Below are positions 43,948-55,003 of a DNA stretch of 64,000 nucleotides, in pieces; position 1 is the first letter of the stretch, and every line of letters starts with the position of its first letter. This DNA is from Calendula officinalis (lineage: Eukaryota > Streptophyta > Magnoliopsida > Asterales > Asteraceae), in the NCBI GenBank assembly GCA_963853835.1, contig OY970824.1:3601001-3665000 (forward strand), written 5' to 3'. Both the position numbers and the translations under genes were made by a program. Below the pieces are notes generated by a model. That model was given only the letters and a program-made list of their open reading frames with translations. It ran no database searches and had not been told where the DNA came from.

Positions 43948-45849
43948 ATGGAGAGAGAGAGAGAGCGTGAGAGAGGAGGAGAATGGACGGAAGTCATTCA
44001 TCGGAAAAAATTTCACTCCGGCAGCAGAGTCTTCAACAACAAACATCATCAGGAAGATCATCACAAGACATTCAACAGGAAGGACTTATTCGATTCAAAG
44101 GCCACAAACTTCTACATCTCAAACTTCAACCCAAAGACAACAGAAGCAGATATTTGGAATTTATTCTTGCCGCACGGAAGACTGGTTGATGTTTACATCG
44201 CCAAAAAAGTGAACCAGCGTAACATGAGATTTGGTTTTGCAAGGTTCTTGGGTGTTCATAATCCACGTGGGCTAGTTATCAAACTGAGAAGCTTGATATC
44301 AGGAAAAGATAAACTCTTTGTTACCCTAGCAAAGTTTGAGAGGGAGAAAAGACCGGAAACCAAAAGAAATCATCTCATTCATAATAGTAAGCCAGCATCA
44401 GCACCTCCAGGTACATCGCATAAAACTTACGCAGAGGTTCTTGGAGGCAAAAGAACAAGTAACATGGAGCAGCAAAAACAACAAGAAGAAGATCTTCCCC
44501 CACCCCCAACCCTTCAAAAAATAACCACCCTAAAAATATCGAGGGACTGGGCTCGCACAAACCTTATCGGCACTGCCAAATCATACGAACATTTGTTGGG
44601 CATAAATAACATGGTTGAAGCGGAAGGCCTCAACATTATCAAAATACGATATCTAGGTGGTCTATCAACATTGATAGAATTTAAAGACAAAAACGAAGCA
44701 GTCTCTTTTCAAGTCTATGCAAAAGAAACGTGGCGGAACTGGTTTAGTTCTCTTCGTACATGGGACCAATGTTCCAAAATCACAAATAGGTTTGCTTCAC
44801 TCTATATTTACGGTGTTCCTCCTCAAGCATGGCTACCAGAAACTTTTTCAGACATAGCAAAGGAGTGGGGTACTATCATGATACAAGAAGAATGCTCTAA
44901 AGAAAATAATAACATGTCAATGGGCAAGGTGGTTATTCTTACTAATGAAAAAGGCTGTATCAATTACACAAGGACAGTATCGGTGGATGACGTACTACAT
45001 GAAATAAGTATTTCGGAAGATAGAATGGAATCATTAAGATTTAATCCGTTTCATAACGAGGAGTCGACTTCGATTCACAATTCATTCCGAAATTATGAGG
45101 ATCAACTTCCCTTTCAGTCGGAAGGGTCAGAATTTGAAGATGACAGAAGTTCCGGCTGCTCCGACAGCCTGGACTCGGCCGGAGAAGATCAACAGTCAGA
45201 TTATGATGGGGAACTGGCATTGGGTAACGGTAACCTAGCGTGCGCTTCGAAACTTGCGGAAATTATTGAAATTAAAACCAAGCATAATAATTTTGTTGAG
45301 GCAGGCGCCGCTCCCCTTTCCAATGATAAACCAGTTAATGCTTCCCCTTCCCAATCAGTAAATGGGCCGGTGAATACTTTAGTAGAAGATATACCTGGCA
45401 ATGACAATAATTCCCAAGGCCCACCTACTTGGGTGGACCCGATTGTTAATGTCAACAATAACCATGTGGATGCTGGGCCAAGTGGTCATATTTCGCAAAC
45501 AGCCCAATCCCGCCAATCAAAAAATTCTAAACCATTACCATTCCCGCTCAAGCCCATTTCCATCTTCTCACAAATCAGCCGCAGACATAAGGCACCCAAG
45601 ACGAATAAGACATCCAACATCGGCGATGTTAATCAGGAGTCATCAATCAATCTTAACGAGGAACCTATACCCTCTCACGTAAGTGATTCTGTTCATTCTA
45701 TTCCCATTCAAGCAGCATCAAATGGAAGATCGGAGGAAATTCGTAACACAAAAGAAATCGGTCAATTAATTGGGTTTAGAATAGATGGTCATGATTCGGA
45801 AATTGCTCAGCTAATTTCCAACAATGGGGATGGCAGAGTTCCCCAATGA
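43948..45849 (+). CDS. LINE ORF1, RRM-containing protein, 633 aa
   Basis: RNA-binding partner of the LINE particle. Residues ~35-105 form an RRM: TNFYISNFNPKTTEADIWNLF carries RNP2-like FYISNF, and MRFGFARFLG is RNP1. Residues ~195-350 are a second conserved region of plant LINE ORF1 (YLGGLSTLIEFKD, FASLYIYGVPPQAWL). The rest is Ser/Asn-rich and probably disordered, with PLPFPLKPISIFSQISRR near residue 530. No CCHC knuckle is seen. The frame is intact. Its stop overlaps the ORF2 start. Confidence 0.9.
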   Translation: MERERERERGGEWTEVIHRKKFHSGSRVFNNKHHQEDHHKTFNRKDLFDSKATNFYISNFNPKTTEADIWNLFLPHGRLVDVYIAKKVNQRNMRFGFARFLGVHNPRGLVIKLRSLISGKDKLFVTLAKFEREKRPETKRNHLIHNSKPASAPPGTSHKTYAEVLGGKRTSNMEQQKQQEEDLPPPPTLQKITTLKISRDWARTNLIGTAKSYEHLLGINNMVEAEGLNIIKIRYLGGLSTLIEFKDKNEAVSFQVYAKETWRNWFSSLRTWDQCSKITNRFASLYIYGVPPQAWLPETFSDIAKEWGTIMIQEECSKENNNMSMGKVVILTNEKGCINYTRTVSVDDVLHEISISEDRMESLRFNPFHNEESTSIHNSFRNYEDQLPFQSEGSEFEDDRSSGCSDSLDSAGEDQQSDYDGELALGNGNLACASKLAEIIEIKTKHNNFVEAGAAPLSNDKPVNASPSQSVNGPVNTLVEDIPGNDNNSQGPPTWVDPIVNVNNNHVDAGPSGHISQTAQSRQSKNSKPLPFPLKPISIFSQISRRHKAPKTNKTSNIGDVNQESSINLNEEPIPSHVSDSVHSIPIQAASNGRSEEIRNTKEIGQLIGFRIDGHDSEIAQLISNNGDGRVPQ

Positions 45850-48800
45850 ATATAATATCCATCAATTCAAGGGGCCTTGCTTCAAACTCGAAGCAAGAGT
45901 GGATCTGCAATCTGTGTAGATCTAATAGGGTTAAATTTTTAGGTATTCAAGAATCGTATGTCTCTAATCCGGATCAATTTTAATTTCGTGCAATCTGGGG
46001 AAATCGTAATTTTGACTTTGACATGGTGGAAGTAACAGGCAGGTCAGGTGGAATAATCTCAATATGGGATCCTCAATCATTCAGTAAAACTGATTCAATT
46101 CATAATAGAAATTTCCTAGCAGTTCTAGGGAACTGGGTAGGCTGTAATGTTCGCTGCGGTTTTATAAATGTATATGGTCCGCAAAATCAGGGAAGGAAAA
46201 ATGCGTTGTGGGCGAATCTAATCAGTATCCTAAGAACTCACAATGATGTTATGTGGACTGTGTTTGGTGATTTCAACGAAGTCAGATCAGCAGAAGACAG
46301 GAAAGGCACAAAATTCTCTTCATATGGTGCCTCAAGATTCAATGAATTTATACACGAATCGGGCCTTATTGAAGTAAAAACGGGTGGTAGGAAATTCTCA
46401 AGGATGAGTACAGATTGTCGTCAATTAAGTAAACTAGATCGATTCTTTATCAATCACAAATTTCTGGATAAATGGCCAAATCCATCCACCATTATTCTCC
46501 CCAAACTACATTCAGATCATAGTCCCATCATTTTTAACTCGGAGGTATTAGATTTTGGTCCATCTTATTTCAAATTCTACAATTCATGGCTAGAAGATTC
46601 GTCTTTGGTTGAGGTAATAAATCGTGCTTGGGGTACCTCGGTTATGCCTGGATCCAATATGTTGAAATTCATGCTAAAATTAAAATTTGTGAAGACTGAA
46701 ATAAAACGTTGGAGGAACCAAATAAAAATGTTGCAATAGAAAGAGAAACTTGACCTTTCAAAAACCGTGGAAAGAGTAGAAACAAACGCTGAGCTAAACT
46801 CAATTACAGAAGCAGATATTCAAATGCGTAAAGATGCTATTATTAAAATCAAGGAATTATCTAAAAGAGAAATACTTGACATTAAGCAAAAATCGAGAGC
46901 CAAGTGGGCTTCATTGGGGGATGAAAATACTCGTTACTTTCATGGCCTCTTAAATCAAAACAGGAGAAACAATCATCTACACGGCATTTCAGTCAACGGT
47001 GTTTGGGTCACTAACCCAACAGAAATCAAAATGCAAGCAAAAGAATTCTTTCAGGCTAAATTCGTCATGCAATCCTATTCAAGACCCAAATTCCGCAACA
47101 GCAACATCCAAAAGCTTAGTCCGGAGCAATCTAGCTTTCTCGAGTCACAATTTTCGGAAGCTGAAATTAAACAATCGGTTTGGGGTCTGGGGTCAGATAA
47201 GGCCCCGGGCCCAGATGGTTTCACTTTTGCTTTCATAAAAAAGTTTTGGTTTACTATAAAAACTGACCTTATCTTGGCTGTTAACTATTTTGCAGTTACA
47301 GGGAAGTTTGATGTCGGATGTAACTCGTCGTTCTTAGTATTGCTCCCGAAGGTCAGTGCTCCTATAGGGCTCCATGAATACAGGCCCATAAGTTTGCTCA
47401 ACTGCCTGTACAAAATTATAGCAAAAGTACTTGCCAACCGACTCAAAACAGTCATTGGCTCGGTGATCGGTCAGGAGCAGACAGCTTTTATCAGTGGGAG
47501 ATGCATTTTTGACGGCCCTCTCATAATCAATGAAATAATATCATGGTACAAAAAACGCAAGAAACAAGCGATGGTGTTCAAAATAGATTTCGAAAAAGCT
47601 TTTGACTCGGTTAGTTGGGAATTTATCGATGATATTCTCATGCAAATGAACTTTGGCAAAAAATGGAGGATGTGGATCTCAGGGTGCCTTAGATCAGCTC
47701 GTATGTCAGTATTGATAAACGGGTCACCAACAGAGGAATTCTCAATGGAAAAAGGTGTAAGACAAGGCGATCCACTAGCACCATTCTTATTTATAATTGC
47801 CGCAGAAGCACTAAATGTAGCAATGAAGGCGGCGGTATCCAATGGTGTTTTCTCTGGTATAAAATTTCCAAAATCAAACATCACGATTTCTCATATGCAA
47901 TTCGCGGATGATACAATCTTTGTTGGAGAATGGTCCGAAAGAAACATGGCAAATCTCATTCGGATACTAAGGTGTTTTTATTTAGCATCCGGGCTCAAAA
48001 TAAATATAAATAAAAGTTGTTTAATGGGTGTGTCAGTAGATTCGGTGGAAGTAAGCAACCTAGCCAGCAAATTTCATTGTAAAGCTGGATCATTCCCGTT
48101 TATATACCTGGGCCTTCCAACAGGGTGTTTGATGAACAGAACAGAATATTGGGAACCAATCATCAGTAAATTCACTTCAAAACTCTCGAAATGGAAAGCT
48201 TCATCTCTTTCCTCCGGAGGAAGATTAACAACAATCAAGTCAGTGTTAGGTAACCTTGGTCTTTATTTCTTTTCTGTATTTAAAGTCCCCGAGAAAATAT
48301 TAAAAAAATTGGAAAGTCTTAGATTGAATTTTTTCTGGGGATCTAAGGAGGGTCAAAAAAAGATCCCTTGGATATCATGGGATTTAATTTTGAATGACAA
48401 AGAGAAAGGAGGATTGGGGGTTGGGAGTTTAAAGGCACTAAACCTAGCTCTCTTGTCAAAATGGTGGTGGAGATTTAAAACGGAAAACAACACTTTGTGG
48501 AAATCGGTGATTCAAGATATTCATGGGCACCACGGTGGGATTGAATTGCTCAACCCTAGGGGCAAAACATCAGGCGTGTGGAATAATGTCCTCAAAATTA
48601 ACACATCTTTATCAAAACTGAACATAAATATCAATTCTTGGTTTATCCCTCAAACGGCCCAAGCTACTAGTGCGAATATGTCACTATTTAAATGGGCGAT
48701 AAGCCCAACAGGAGAATTCACAGTTAATTCCATTAGAAAGGTAGTTGACAATTTGATGCTAAAAAATTCGGATAAAGGGGACTTTCCTTGGGCCAAATGG

Positions 48801-49292
48801 ATTCCATCTAAAGTTGGCATAATGGTTTGGCAAGCATACAATGAGCGACTCCCTTCAAAGTCAAATCTTCAGCGTCGTAATATTCCAATAATATCTTCAG
48901 ATTGCATCCTTTGTGGTTTGGTGGAGGAAACTGAAGAACATCTTTTTGCTCAATGTTCTTTCTCAAGGCGTTTAATTTCAGAGTTTGGTAGATGGTGGGG
49001 TATGGATTCGCAAACAGTTAATAATATCCGTAGCATGCTAACATGGGGTCGTGACTTCGGTCTAACAGGGAACAAGTTATTGGCATTCTCGGCAACAATT
49101 CAATGCCTTATATGGAGCATTTGGAAGCTTCGTAATGGAAAAATCTTTGGTTCCCATAGCAATGGGCGGGAGGCGTTAATATTTAGCGAAATACAAAGCA
49201 TGTCATACTTTTGGATAAAAAACAGGGCGAAACCGGGTCTTCTAAATAATAAATGGGCGGAGTGGTGTTCTAGTCCTTTATCTTGCTTGTAA
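45846..49292 (+). pseudogene. LINE ORF2 (endonuclease-RT), two in-frame stops
   Basis: One frame from 45846 to 49292, interrupted by TAA at 45981-45983 and TAG at 46737-46739. The apurinic endonuclease part has SINSRGL, VFGDFNEV and LHSDHSPI. RT has KAPGPDGFTFAFIKKFW, ISLLNCLYKIIAKVLANRL, FKIDFEKAFDSVSW, GVRQGDPLAPFLF and the catalytic FADD. A zf-RVT region follows (WIPSKVGIMVWQAYNERLPS, CILCGLVEETEEHLFAQC). The RT frame after 46767 is clean. Two stops and otherwise good motifs indicate a moderately recent but inactive copy. Confidence 0.92.
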
Positions 49293-49407
49293 TAGTTCAA
49301 TCTCGTTTTATGTTTTGTCTTTTTCCTTTCTTGTTTTGTAATGTCCTAGCTTCTTGCTAGTTTTTTCTAATGAAGCCGTTCAAAAAAAAAAAAAAAAAAA
49401 AAAAAAA

Positions 49408-49762
49408 CGTTTTGTAAAGGTTGTACGTGACGCAATACGCCTTGTACTATATGAAACCAATGGAAAATTAGTGGACTCGACCGGTGCCATTTTATAGAGC
49501 TTATAAAAGCAATGTTTTAAAAAATTGATTATTTATTAAACCAGCCATTTTATAGAGCATATTGGATTTTTTTTTAACGGTAAATTAGTGGTTCGAATCT
49601 AGATAGTGATATTCACAATGGGCACTATACCTTCCCTCGAACCCTTCACCTATGGGGAATTAACTCTGCCACATATTCACCTGAAGAATAGCCTCCAGCA
49701 AGACTCGAAGCCGAGACCTTGTAAAGGAAAATCACAATTTCCCCTGGTGACCAGTTAATACT
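49408..49762. other. Post-LINE spacer with retroposon-like piece
   Basis: Around 49569-49745 a T-run (TTTTTTTTAACGG) is followed by CTCTGCC, GAAGCCGAGACC and TTTCCCCTGGTGACC. This reads like the reverse of a retroposon tail and tRNA-like head on the minus strand. It is too decayed to classify. No DDB2 exon is seen. Confidence 0.35.
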
Positions 49763-50490
49763 TAGGAGCCGTTTGGTTCGCGGAATGTTTTCCAATGGAA
49801 TTGGAATTTGAAGGAATTTGAATTTGAATCCAATTCCTTGCCTTTTGTGTTTGGTTGGGTCATTAGGTTTTGGAATTTAAATGTAGTTATATCACTCCAC
49901 AACCACCTAGGGGTGTTGTTCGGTCTGAACTTTCGGGCCATTTAGGTCGGGTTTAAAGGTTTTTATTGTGGGTTTTTAAAATCATGTTATATTTTTTTCG
50001 GGTTATAGCCGGTTAGAAACCGGTTTTGGGTTCGGAATAACCGGTTTGGACCGGGTTCAACGTTCGGGAAGGGTAACCGGTTAGAAACCGACCAGTTTAA
50101 AAAAACCGAACCGGTTTGGGTAAAAACCGGGTTTGGCTGGTTCTGTTTTCGGTTTCGGGTCCGGTTACAGTTCGAGTTTTTTGTGCACCCGAAACCCAAA
50201 TAACATACCCGATTATAACCCGAACTTGAATCGGGTTGGTTGAGTTATTTTGTTCGGTTATAACCCGACCCTATAAACTGGAAATCCAATTAACACCCGA
50301 TCAGGTGAAGGAGAGGTCTGGTAGTCGGAAGGAATCTGAATTCCTTAGGGTGTGGGAAGGAATCTGAATTCCCTCAACTGAAGGAAAGTTTTGGTGCACT
50401 GGATTCCAATTCCATCCTGAAAATAGTGAACCAATGGAATTAGATTCCAATTCCCAGTAATTCCAGGGAATTCCAACGAACCAAACGCCA
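49763..50490. mobile_element. hAT-like inverted-repeat element with nested GGTT-rich insert
   Basis: The left end has GAGCCGTTTGGTTCG and the right end CGAACCAAACGCCAC, with AATTCCAATTCC-rich arms on both sides. ACTTAGG and CCTTAGG flank it. Between 49910 and 50300 a CCGGTT/GGGTTC-rich low-complexity stretch interrupts the arms and looks like a nested insert of the same kind as 14000-14220. Confidence 0.6.
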
Positions 50491-50492
50491 CC

Positions 50493-50612
50493 TTAGGGCA
50501 TGTTTGGGAAAGCTTATTAAGGGGGCTTATTAGCTTAATAAGCTTAAAATTTCAAGTTTTTTTTGGGCTTATTTAGCTTATAAGCTAATAAGCTTTCCTA
50601 AACACCCCCTTA
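50493..50612. mobile_element. Short MITE, about 120 bp
   Basis: GTTTGGGAAAGCTTATTAAG near the left is matched inverted by TAATAAGCTTTCCTAAAC at the right, with a loop of about 60 bases. No coding capacity. Confidence 0.7.
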
Positions 50613-51190
50613 GTAGGTTATGAGTTAAAGTTTCAATTTAAGCATGTGTTATATAATATGTGTTGATATTTCGGCTTTAAAAACATATCATATTTTAATT
50701 TGTTACCGAACTTGTACAGCCGACTGATGTATTTGGATATATTGACTACAACTTCTGATGTAAATTGTTATTTCTTACCTCGAGATCGAATTGATTATTG
50801 GATGTAAACATAGTAACAGGTCTACCTGACTCTATTCCTGTAATAAAATCTCGCCTTTGATAGAATTATTGCGTGGAATTGCTTTCTTTTTTGCTGGGTC
50901 TTTAGGAGTACATAACAAGATGTATTCTTATATCAAGGTTGAATTTGCATAAAAACTCAAAATGAATATTAGCTGAAAACTACTAAACATTTTTGTTACA
51001 ATTATTCGTTTATTAGATACATATACATGTGCATTCATGTTTATCAAGACTTATATCTCACGTTTGTTTGTTTTTTAAGTGAAACAGTTACAACACGCCT
51101 ATGCATGAATCTTTTGGATTATATCTAATAATGGCCAGGAAAGGTAGGGACTAATTGGGCCCTAAGTAGTAGGTATGTACGTATAATCTA
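50613..51190. other. Intergenic, nothing recognised
   Basis: AT-rich spacer without supported features. Confidence 0.4.
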
Positions 51191-51394
51191 GTGACGGACT
51201 AATGGTAAGACTACGGAATGACTTTCTGTAAGTTATTGAGTTCGATTCCTTCCTGAGTAAACATTTATCGGATGACCAGAGGAAGGTTCGTAAATGGTTA
51301 CGGCAACGGTTAAGTCACGTATATCACGTGCGAATCTTGGACACCCGGTGAGCCCTTATAATGAGAATATATTTTTTGAAAGGAAAAAAAAAAA
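51191..51394 (+). mobile_element. tRNA-derived SINE
   Basis: ACTAATGGTAAGAC (A box region) and GAGTTCGATTCC (B box), then a body with AAACATTTATCGGATGACC and AAGGTTCGTAAATGG, ending in an A-rich tail (AAAGGAAAAAAAAAAA). It shares the body with 34669-34850, so a small family exists in this genome. Confidence 0.75.
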
Positions 51395-52326
51395 GCTAGG
51401 TATGTATAATATGCTAAAAGCTGTTTATATTTCTGGATCACTAAATTATACAAATTTTTATCTAAGACCTAAATATATATAGTTATCACAATTTCCAGCT
51501 TCTCAAACAAAAAGAGTCCAATCGAACACTCCATCAAGTGAGAAAAGAAACGTCGAAATATTAGTTTATCACTATTGATGTTGCTTCTCAAGGACTCGTG
51601 ATCAACCACAATATATTATGTCGGGTCTTGGTTGAACCCGAGGAGCAACCTAACGTTGTGGTCTTTTTGGTGTTCATATGATCATTCTCATTCTTATTCG
51701 AAAGAAGTTTACCAAATGTAGAGTTGAAAAGGAAAAACAAGAAATGTAGAATTGAAAAGGAAAAATAAGAATACCAAAAGGAAAACATGCACACTTACAT
51801 GTAGTTACTAGATTGTTTAGTTGTCCTTCTCTAAACACGTGTGTATTGTGGCCTGAGACGATTTGATGAAGCATATGTATAGTATGAAAAATCTGTGGAA
51901 CTCAGGATGGATAGCGTCATACAAAACCTATTGGATTTGATTCTGATGCTATCCCTCCTGAGCTTCGTAGACTTTCTTCACACTTGTAAAACTTTCCATT
52001 ATATGCTTCTCTCTTAAACAAAGAAGATGTATAAGAATGAGAGGATGAGGTTGACGGTAAAGAAGCAACTTCTATTTATAGATGCAAAAAGAGAGGAAAT
52101 GTTGATCATGTTATATTCCACTATCTCTGTACTCTATATTGGGTAACTATGACCAAACAGAGTTACTTGGAAAGAAAAAAATAACCATTGTTGGTTAATG
52201 TATGAAAGTTTATTTTATACATATAACTATATAAGGTTTGATACAAACACGAACTTAATTAACTCGAAAAGTTCGAACATATATATAAAAAAAATCAATA
52301 CACGTACATGTATATTAATTATTATA
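51395..52326. other. Intergenic, nothing recognised
   Basis: AT-rich. The minus-strand frames at 51588-51874 are rich in Phe and Ser and match nothing I know. Confidence 0.4.
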
Positions 52327-52504
52327 TGAGAAATGATATTTAGTCCTACTATTTGGTGCTATTTATAGTCTTACTTATTTGATAGGATGACATGTGTACT
52401 TCACTAATTCTCTCTCTTAATATTATCTCTTGATTTTGACACATGTCTTCATCTAATGAGTAGGACCATGAGTATGACCAAATGGTAGGACTAAATATCA
52501 TTAC
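52327..52504. mobile_element. Mutator-type MITE, about 178 bp
   Basis: GAGAAATGATATTTAGTCCT at the left and AGGACTAAATATCATTACTC at the right are inverted with one mismatch. Flanks TAATTATTAT and TTAATTATAT are similar, but too simple to prove a target duplication. Confidence 0.75.
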
Positions 52505-52569
52505 TCTTAATTATATATACAAGGCTCGAAAACTTCGATAAGAACTCGAGCCGAGCCATCAAAAGCTAA

Positions 52570-52701
52570 GAGAATTGATATTGCTACCACAACTTTTAAT
52601 GGTTATACTACACAGTACAGATTTTACAGTTAACTGTACAAGTATATTAAGCATTGAATGTGGTACATACATTAAAAGTCGTGGTAAGAAAATCACCCTC
52701 T
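52570..52701. mobile_element. Mutator-type MITE, 132 bp, nested
   Basis: Exactly flanked by the 9-bp direct repeat AAAAGCTAA (52561-52569 and 52702-52710). The ends are imperfect inverted repeats of about 33 bp (GAGAATTGATATTGCTACCA at left). It sits inside a GCTCGAG-rich repeat spanning about 52515-52835. Confidence 0.8.
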
Positions 52702-52835
52702 AAAAGCTAATGCTCAAACTCGGCTCGTTAATTTTTTTGAGCTCATTGATTGGTCCCGAGTTCAGGCTCGACTCGGTCGAGCCAAGCTCGAGCTCAAGCT
52801 TGAATAGCCCGATATAAGCTCAACTCGTTTGCAGT

Positions 52836-54200
52836 TCTAATGGAAGCTCCCTATATTATATATACTATGTAGTAGTATATATGTTTATACATGTATATGT
52901 ATAAAGTAGTATATTTTTTAGAAAGAGATTTTGTGGCTTGTGTGATGGGCAGTGATGAGCTTCTATCATGTTTGTCATGGTAGACAATTGTATAAGAGAA
53001 GTTTGGTCAGGGTTATTTCCACTAAGAACTTAACACTTTGTTAGTTTTTAATTAATTAAGCCGTATCCTGTTTAATGATGTCAGATAAAATCTTATATTT
53101 CATAAATAATAACATAATTAAGAACTAAAATATCAGTTTATTAGTGGTCTAGAAAACAAAGCACTGTTCCATACTTCTATTAATATGACGTGCAAAATAC
53201 TTTGGTCAACCTTTGTAATATTTTTGTCAGCAAAATTATTAGTGTGAACCCTACATGGAGTCTATATCTCCAACAAAATACAGTTCATATGTTTTCTTAT
53301 TTAAAATTAGCTTTAAAAAATTTAATATGGTTGTAAATATATTTTTATATATTTTTACAACAGGGTATTTCCGTGTTATATGGCTCCCCCGAGGTGACTG
53401 GGTTTTACTCGTGATGTACGCGGCCTAACTGTTGCCTCGACTTTTTCTAAACCTCCATATGTTCATCTGATATATATTTACCTAGGGAGAGTGAACTTGT
53501 GACATCTAAAAAGTCATTTGGGAGTCCTCGCCAGTAGTCCATCACCACATGGTTGATTGTAAAAATATATATGTCTTAGTTAAATATTTTCATTAAAAGT
53601 GTTAGAAATGTACATTTTCTTATTTTGAGTAGTCATAAATATATCATTTATTGTATGTTTATAGACTAATTACTTGAAAAATGTGTTTAGTATATTTGAA
53701 ATTGTTAGTTGAGTAATGATAAAGAATTTAGCAGGTGAGATTATGATTTGTGGTTGTGTGTATTGTCGTATTGACTTGGTGTTGACGTTGAGTGTTGCCA
53801 GAGATGATGGTGGTGCCATTGTTGTTGGAGATGAAAAAGATGAAGATGGTGGCTGCCATTAAAAGTTTTAAGGTAAAACATATAATAATTAGCGACATGG
53901 AATAAAAAATACATGTAAATTAAAATAAATTATCGGCAACCGGTTCTTTTAGTCACTTGATACACACCATAACACTTTTCTATAGTTATACACGCACAAT
54001 GAAACAAAAAATAGAGTATAACATTTCGTGATAAGTTACATACATTTATGTAGAGTTAACCGAATAATTAAAAATATATCGTAATTGTCATAAAAAGTTA
54101 TAAAGTAAGTTGATATTTCTGTTAATTGATTGAGTAAAGTTAATCAAATCAGTCAACAGGAAGCAAATTTCTATTTCCAATAAAGAGGTTAAAAAATTAA
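52836..54200. other. Intergenic repeats, unclassified
   Basis: Mostly AT-rich. 53360-53570 is compositionally distinct (CTCCCCCGAGGTGAC and similar words) and may be an old retroposon. No gene is recognised. Confidence 0.35.
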
Positions 54201-54790
54201 ATTGCTTAGAATGAAAGTTATACCATAATTGAAAGCTAACTTAGACTGCTGCCAACGGAGGTGCGGTTGGCTGCCGGTTGGCCACCGACGGAACCGGCGC
54301 CGTTGGCACGGACCGCCGGTTGGCCGCCGGTTGGTCCGCCAGTCGGGAAAGCGGCGAGGGAAGAAACGGAGGAGGAGAGGAGCGAGAGAGAGAGAGAGGG
54401 GAAGAGAGAGAGCGTAATATTCTTTTTTTATTTATTTTTTGATTTTTTTTAAAGTTTTTAAAAAATGTAATATTTAAAAAAATCTAAAAAAAATTCTAAA
54501 AAATTCAAAAAAAATCTAAAAAATTCAATTTTTTTTTTTAAAAATAAACTTTTTATATAATGTCTTTTTTTAATTAATGTAATTTATTTTTATTAGTTAT
54601 ATGTTTTAATTAGTTGTATATTTTATTAGAAAAAGAAAAGTGGTGGGGCCCAAAGTTGGTGAAGTGACGGAGTGCTGTTGGCATGGGTACGTCAGTTTAG
54701 TGTTAGTTAGTTTGTATGCTGACGTGGCGCTGAGTTGGCGGAAACTGACGGCGTCAGTTCCCGTCACCATTGGCACCGGTCTTATATAAT
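54201..54790. other. GC-rich unclassified element
   Basis: 54240-54360 repeats CCGCCGGTTGG/GCCGGTTGG words and stands out as GC-rich. TGCCAACGG near the left and CCATTGGCA near the right are inverted. This may be a non-autonomous DNA transposon. The Arg-rich open frames are composition artefacts. Confidence 0.35.
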
Positions 54791-54807
54791 TTGTCAAATT
54801 AAAAAAT

Positions 54808-55003
54808 GGGTTTTGCTAACTAGTGCCCTTAGGGCAATGGTTAAGAGCAATTAAAGTAGTTAATGTACAAGTATTTATGCATACCCACTACTAGGTGGTT
54901 AGTGAAATTTAGGGGGTGGTTTTTTATGTAATTAATTGTACACAATTTTTAAGCATTGAAATTTTTTTAACCATTGCATTAAGTGCACTTGTTAGCATTT
55001 CCC
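54808..55003. mobile_element. MITE, about 196 bp
   Basis: TTTGCTAACTAGTGCCCTTA then GGGCAATGGTTAA at the left, and TTAACCATTGC then ACTTGTTAGCATTTCCC at the right, form imperfect inverted repeats of about 38 bp. The GCCCTTAGGGCAATGG words recall the element in LAX intron 5. Confidence 0.7.

Larger units (their letters stand above)
43900..49407 (+). mobile_element. L1-type LINE, near full length
   Basis: Two ORFs followed by a 26-base poly(A) (49382-49407), on the same strand as DDB2 and starting within about 60 bases of its exon 6 donor. ORF1 (43948) and ORF2 (45846) overlap as ATGA. The 5' edge is not sharp. I found no convincing target duplication: the base run after the A tail does not recur before ORF1. 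A truncated relative lies at 15281-15783. Confidence 0.9.

Noticed and set aside
49382..49430. Target duplication of the large LINE (AAAACG words before 43948 and after the A tail)
   Set aside because: Only about six bases match, and they include tail A residues; no better than chance.
54229..54452. Arg-rich small proteins in GC-rich DNA
   Set aside because: Overlapping frames of a CCGGTTGG-type repeat; no start context or conservation.
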